Assembly: GCA_000310025.1 (NCBI GenBank)
Contig: FN649736.1
Location: 5,323,659-5,387,658 of the forward strand
Reading direction: 5' to 3'
From: Ectocarpus siliculosus
Lineage: Eukaryota; Sar; Phaeophyceae; Ectocarpales; Ectocarpaceae
Length of the DNA: 64,000 bases
Shown here: piece by piece, positions 61,052 through 64,000 of the stretch
Numbering within the stretch: the stretch's first letter is position 1
How the letters are laid out: every line of letters begins with the position of its first letter
The notes under the pieces: model-generated
Told to the model about the DNA's origin: nothing
Database searches by the model: none
What the model saw: the letters and a program-made list of their open reading frames with translations, nothing else
Program-made: the position numbers and the translations under genes

Positions 61052-63677
61052 AACCACCATTTCCTCTACCGCCGACAGCGTTTCGGCACTTTCCGCGGGG
61101 AGGCAAGCTTGGCCCAGGTGCATCTTCAAGACGCTCCCTCGGCATGGACTTACGAGCGACGTGCGAGCGTCAAATTGGCTAAGTCCCAGCTTCGCACAGT
61201 TCGTGCGTCGTTTGAGAACCCGTCCTTGGAACCAAAGGTACTATTCCTGTCCTATTAAATTGATCTGAGATTTGCAGGTTGCCGGAAAGTGATCCTTTTG
61301 TGCTTTCTGCCTACTACATAGACTACGTAGACTACAGTAGACCACACCATGTCTTTGAGAGTCTCTAGGTTTTCTACCTCCGGTATGCTGCTGCGAGAAT
61401 CCATTGTCTCCAGCGTCCAATTCCAGGTGTCGAACAGCTCTTTGTATCCCTCATGGGTTCTGTGCATGACGCACGCTTCTTGCTCTCAACTCCAGGTCCA
61501 GGCCCCATTCGAGACACGGCCGGGAGAGATTCCTCGCCGAATACAGATCGAGCGCAAGCGCCGCCTGTACTTGCAGCATCGAATAGATGCACTCCTGCTC
61601 GAGCGTGGTATCGACCACTCACAACCGCCAAAAAGCGCGCTGGCCTTCCTGAGTCCGTCCATACCCCCGATGCCGGTAGAGGTATGTCCAATGGTGTATT
61701 CTGGTGGATGGTGCAGCCAGCGAAAATCTCCTCAGAAGTAATTGCAGTGTCAAACGGTCGAAGGCTGCTGAACGTTCAGCGACAATGCCGTAGTTGTACC
61801 CGCCCGTCATGGAAGCCAGTTGTGTAAAAATGGGCGTCATCGCATGAGGTTGTTGCTTACTGCCCTATACAACACCCTCCACAGGTGTTCGACAACTATG
61901 ACTTTGAAGTGAGGAGTCCCGAAAATTGGCTGAGTCTAGCGCAAGATTCAGAAGGGAATGTCGTGGGGCTACCGGGGCGGGCCCTCTTCCTGCAGCCGGA
62001 TCAAACGGGGTCTTGGCGGGAGTGTAAGGTACAGCACAAAAATCGATTGCCAGCATTATTCTGTACGGTGTTCATGGGTGAAATATACCCATTGCTACTT
62101 TACATTCTTCTGTTGGCTACGATGTCGCGGGGCTACAAACGGGACGCGCACGAGAGATTGAATGTTGTGAGGTCTACTGGAGCTTGTAGCTCGTGAGGGG
62201 GATTCTGTTTGGTCTGGGTTCCATTGGTGATCCTATGCCTTGTTTGGAGCAAGCGAACCACAGGCCGATGCAAAGAGCCTCATCACGTTATTCATGTGTT
62301 GTATGAGTGTTGTTGTTGAGGTGTCTGCAGCAGGAGACTTCACAAGCCAAAGGCTGACCAATCGTGCTCTCGTCGCCACAGGTAGGGGAGGTTGTTCAGA
62401 GTAGTGCTCCAAGTTAATAATGGAGCACCCGGAAGATCGAAGCACGTATCCGACAAACACCAAATGATAACCTCCATCTGTTTGGAAATGCATCCGTGCA
62501 GGTGATGGACTACGATGCCAACAGCGGAGAATGGGTGGTGGAATGGCTAGAGGGGACAACAAAGGAACGAGACACGCAGCAAAAGCTCCCCCGGCTGAGC
62601 GTGTACCTCAAGGCGGAGGACCCGTTCAACTTTGCCGACCGTGTGGCGAATGCACACGCGAGCAGGGAGGTAAGAGAAGACACGCAGAGTTCTGTGTGGC
62701 AAGGCTTTGGCGGTGTGACACGACCTCGACGCAAGCAAGGGTTTGCGGTACACTTTCAAGTCGTACCCGAGTAACCGCACCAATTGCAACCCTTACAATG
62801 GTTGGCGATTCGGGACACAAAGGAAATGCAGTACACGAGGCCCGCATGACTCTTGACAATCCTCATCGTGGAGTACTCTGACATGACTTTCGTCGCGAAC
62901 GATGTTCTTCCCTGCGGCCGACGTGCCAACTCTGATCGCCATGCAGGAGGCTGAACTGACGATCCTGTACAACTTCTACATCGATTGCATGCCTTCTGAC
63001 GACATGGCAGAGGCAAGTCTAGACTCGTATCGCATTGGGGGGAATAGAGAGAGGAGTAGACCCCCCAAAAAGTTGAGTTCTATCTTGTTAACCATTCTCG
63101 GAGAGGGCATGGCCCATCCGCGTGTTGGTGATGCGGGGCTGCTACGAGTGGCGTCCGATTAATGCCTTGGACTTTTCTTGGGATGTCTGTTTTCGGGCTT
63201 GTGTGTAGGGAGGCCGTGCCATACGCAAATACAGCAATTTCCTCAGAACTATCAGCTGGTCATGCCTCCAACCTTGGGTGTAAACTCTGAAGCCCTTGAA
63301 GGTTGTGCTCGGATCGCACGTTCGACATTTGTGTACGTCACGTTCAATCCACCACACAGCTTGCGTGTGTAGGTAGGCCATGCCATGCCCCAATATAGCA
63401 GTTTCCTCAGAACCATCAGCTGGTCCTTCCTCTAACCTTGGGTGTAAACTCTGAAGCTTGAAATTTGTGCTCGGATCGCACGTTCGACATGTGTGTACGG
63501 CACCTTCAATTCGCCACACAGCTTGAGGGCGAGGAGATAAGTCGCATTACGGCTCTATGTTCAAGGGCCTGTTCAGCGGAAGGTAGCACAGGTGACATGC
63601 CCGGACTGATGGAGGAGGTCAACGTTGATTACCTTCGCACCATGAACAAGATTGTGTTGGGGACTCAAACGAAGGAG
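61052..63677 (+). CDS. DNAH1: axonemal dynein heavy chain, DNAH1 type, N-terminal part (runs off right edge)
   Basis: Start of a single-headed inner-arm dynein heavy chain. Exons: 61052-61237, 61496-61681, 61885-62028, 62502-62669, 62947-63012 and 63522-63677, all phase 0; the motor domain lies beyond the window. Signatures match the DNAH1 tail: RIQIERKRRLYLQHRIDALL with ERGIDHSQPP; PPMPVEVFDNYDFEVRSPEN plus WLSLA; VMDYDANSGEWVVEW; YLKAEDPFNFADRVANAHAS; ILYNFYIDCMPSDDM; and MEEVNVDYLRTMNKIVLGTQ. The intron after 63012 has a GC donor (GAG|GCAAGT). It also contains a tandem duplication that copies its own 3' splice region. The start codon is not established: the first exon is open back to 61052, where it could follow an AG. 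The ATG at 61021 is in another frame (MSYSKVSTPIEPP) that ends at a stop near 61181. Confidence 0.92.
63199..63526. repeat. two-copy tandem repeat (about 164 bp) spanning a dynein 3' splice site
   Basis: Copies at 63199-63363 and 63364-63526, with roughly 85 percent identity by eye. Shared blocks are TTTCCTCAGAAC(T/C)ATCAGC, CTTGGGTGTAAACTCTGAAG, GCTCGGATCGCACGTTCGAC and CCACACAGCTTG. The second copy ends at the splice acceptor and first bases of the exon at 63522; the first copy carries a matching decoy acceptor near 63359. Confidence 0.88.
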
Positions 63678-64000
63678 GTGGGTGGAAAAACGACGATAGC
63701 GTAGACGGCTAGAGCGTAGGTTCCACCGCCCAACGAGGGAAAAGGCATGAAGTGGGTACTAATAAAAAAGGGGAGTGTTCGCATGTTGGCCCAGAATGAC
63801 ATTCCGATGGTCGGGGTGGTTTGAGCTACTTCCAATATGCTTTTTAATTGTATTCGGTTGCGAGAGGAAGCCAGAGACTGACTACGCGTAGTCGAGGAAG
63901 CACAATTCCTAAGATATTTTCAATCGATAAACGGTTGCTCTCCTGCCCCTCCGATGCACACTTTTCTCACGTTGCTCAACGAACCTTCCTCAACGTGGCT

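Noticed and set aside
1-64000. CRISPR array, prophage or bacterial operon
   Set aside because: The window is eukaryotic and no regularly spaced identical short repeats of that kind are present.

Overview
This looks like nuclear DNA of a flagellated alga, most likely a brown alga or another stramenopile of the Ectocarpus type (inference). The grounds are intron-dense genes, two axonemal genes, short runs of the TTAGGG telomere motif, and a Ty1/copia retroelement. It is not bacterial: there are no operons or Shine-Dalgarno sites, and most coding sequence is split into exons of 30-500 bases. I built the gene models by hand from splice signals, continuous reading phase and recalled family alignments. 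Every listed internal exon junction keeps phase unless an entry says otherwise.

Layout. 1-4497 (-): 3'-truncated WD40 gene of the TECPR2/HPS5 type. 6477-14180 (-): complete THOC5, an mRNA export factor. 15360-20079 (+): DEAD-box RNA helicase with a lysine-rich N-terminus and a C-terminal RGG tail. 22745-30531 (-): composite Ty1/copia LTR element with three LTRs, two nearly identical internal regions and one outer 5-bp target-site duplication. It contains an assembly gap and sits inside a host repeat that occurs in tandem just downstream. 31630-35014 (-): complete BUD32/TP53RK kinase of the KEOPS complex. 35293-40407 (+): MGAT5-like GT18 glycosyltransferase, head-to-head with BUD32. 41112-47447 (-): FAD-dependent amine/polyamine oxidase, with a poor-quality gap region in one intron. 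50876-60204 (-): complete SPAG16/PF20, an axonemal central-pair WD40 protein. 61052 to beyond 63677 (+): N-terminal part of a DNAH1-type axonemal dynein heavy chain, head-to-head with SPAG16.

Functional themes. THOC5 and the helicase are divergent neighbours that both act on RNA. SPAG16 and DNAH1 are divergent neighbours that both build the flagellum, so a shared promoter is plausible. BUD32 and the GT18 gene share a gap of only 278 bases, but I know of no functional link between them.

The strongest unexplained signals are: a 10-mer (TACAGCAGTA) about 80 times over-represented in non-coding DNA; the three-LTR element; a tandem copy of a 3' splice region in the dynein gene; two GC-AG introns in the two flagellar genes; and a 22-bp perfect palindrome with a CRE core. 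I found no clearly new multi-gene system.
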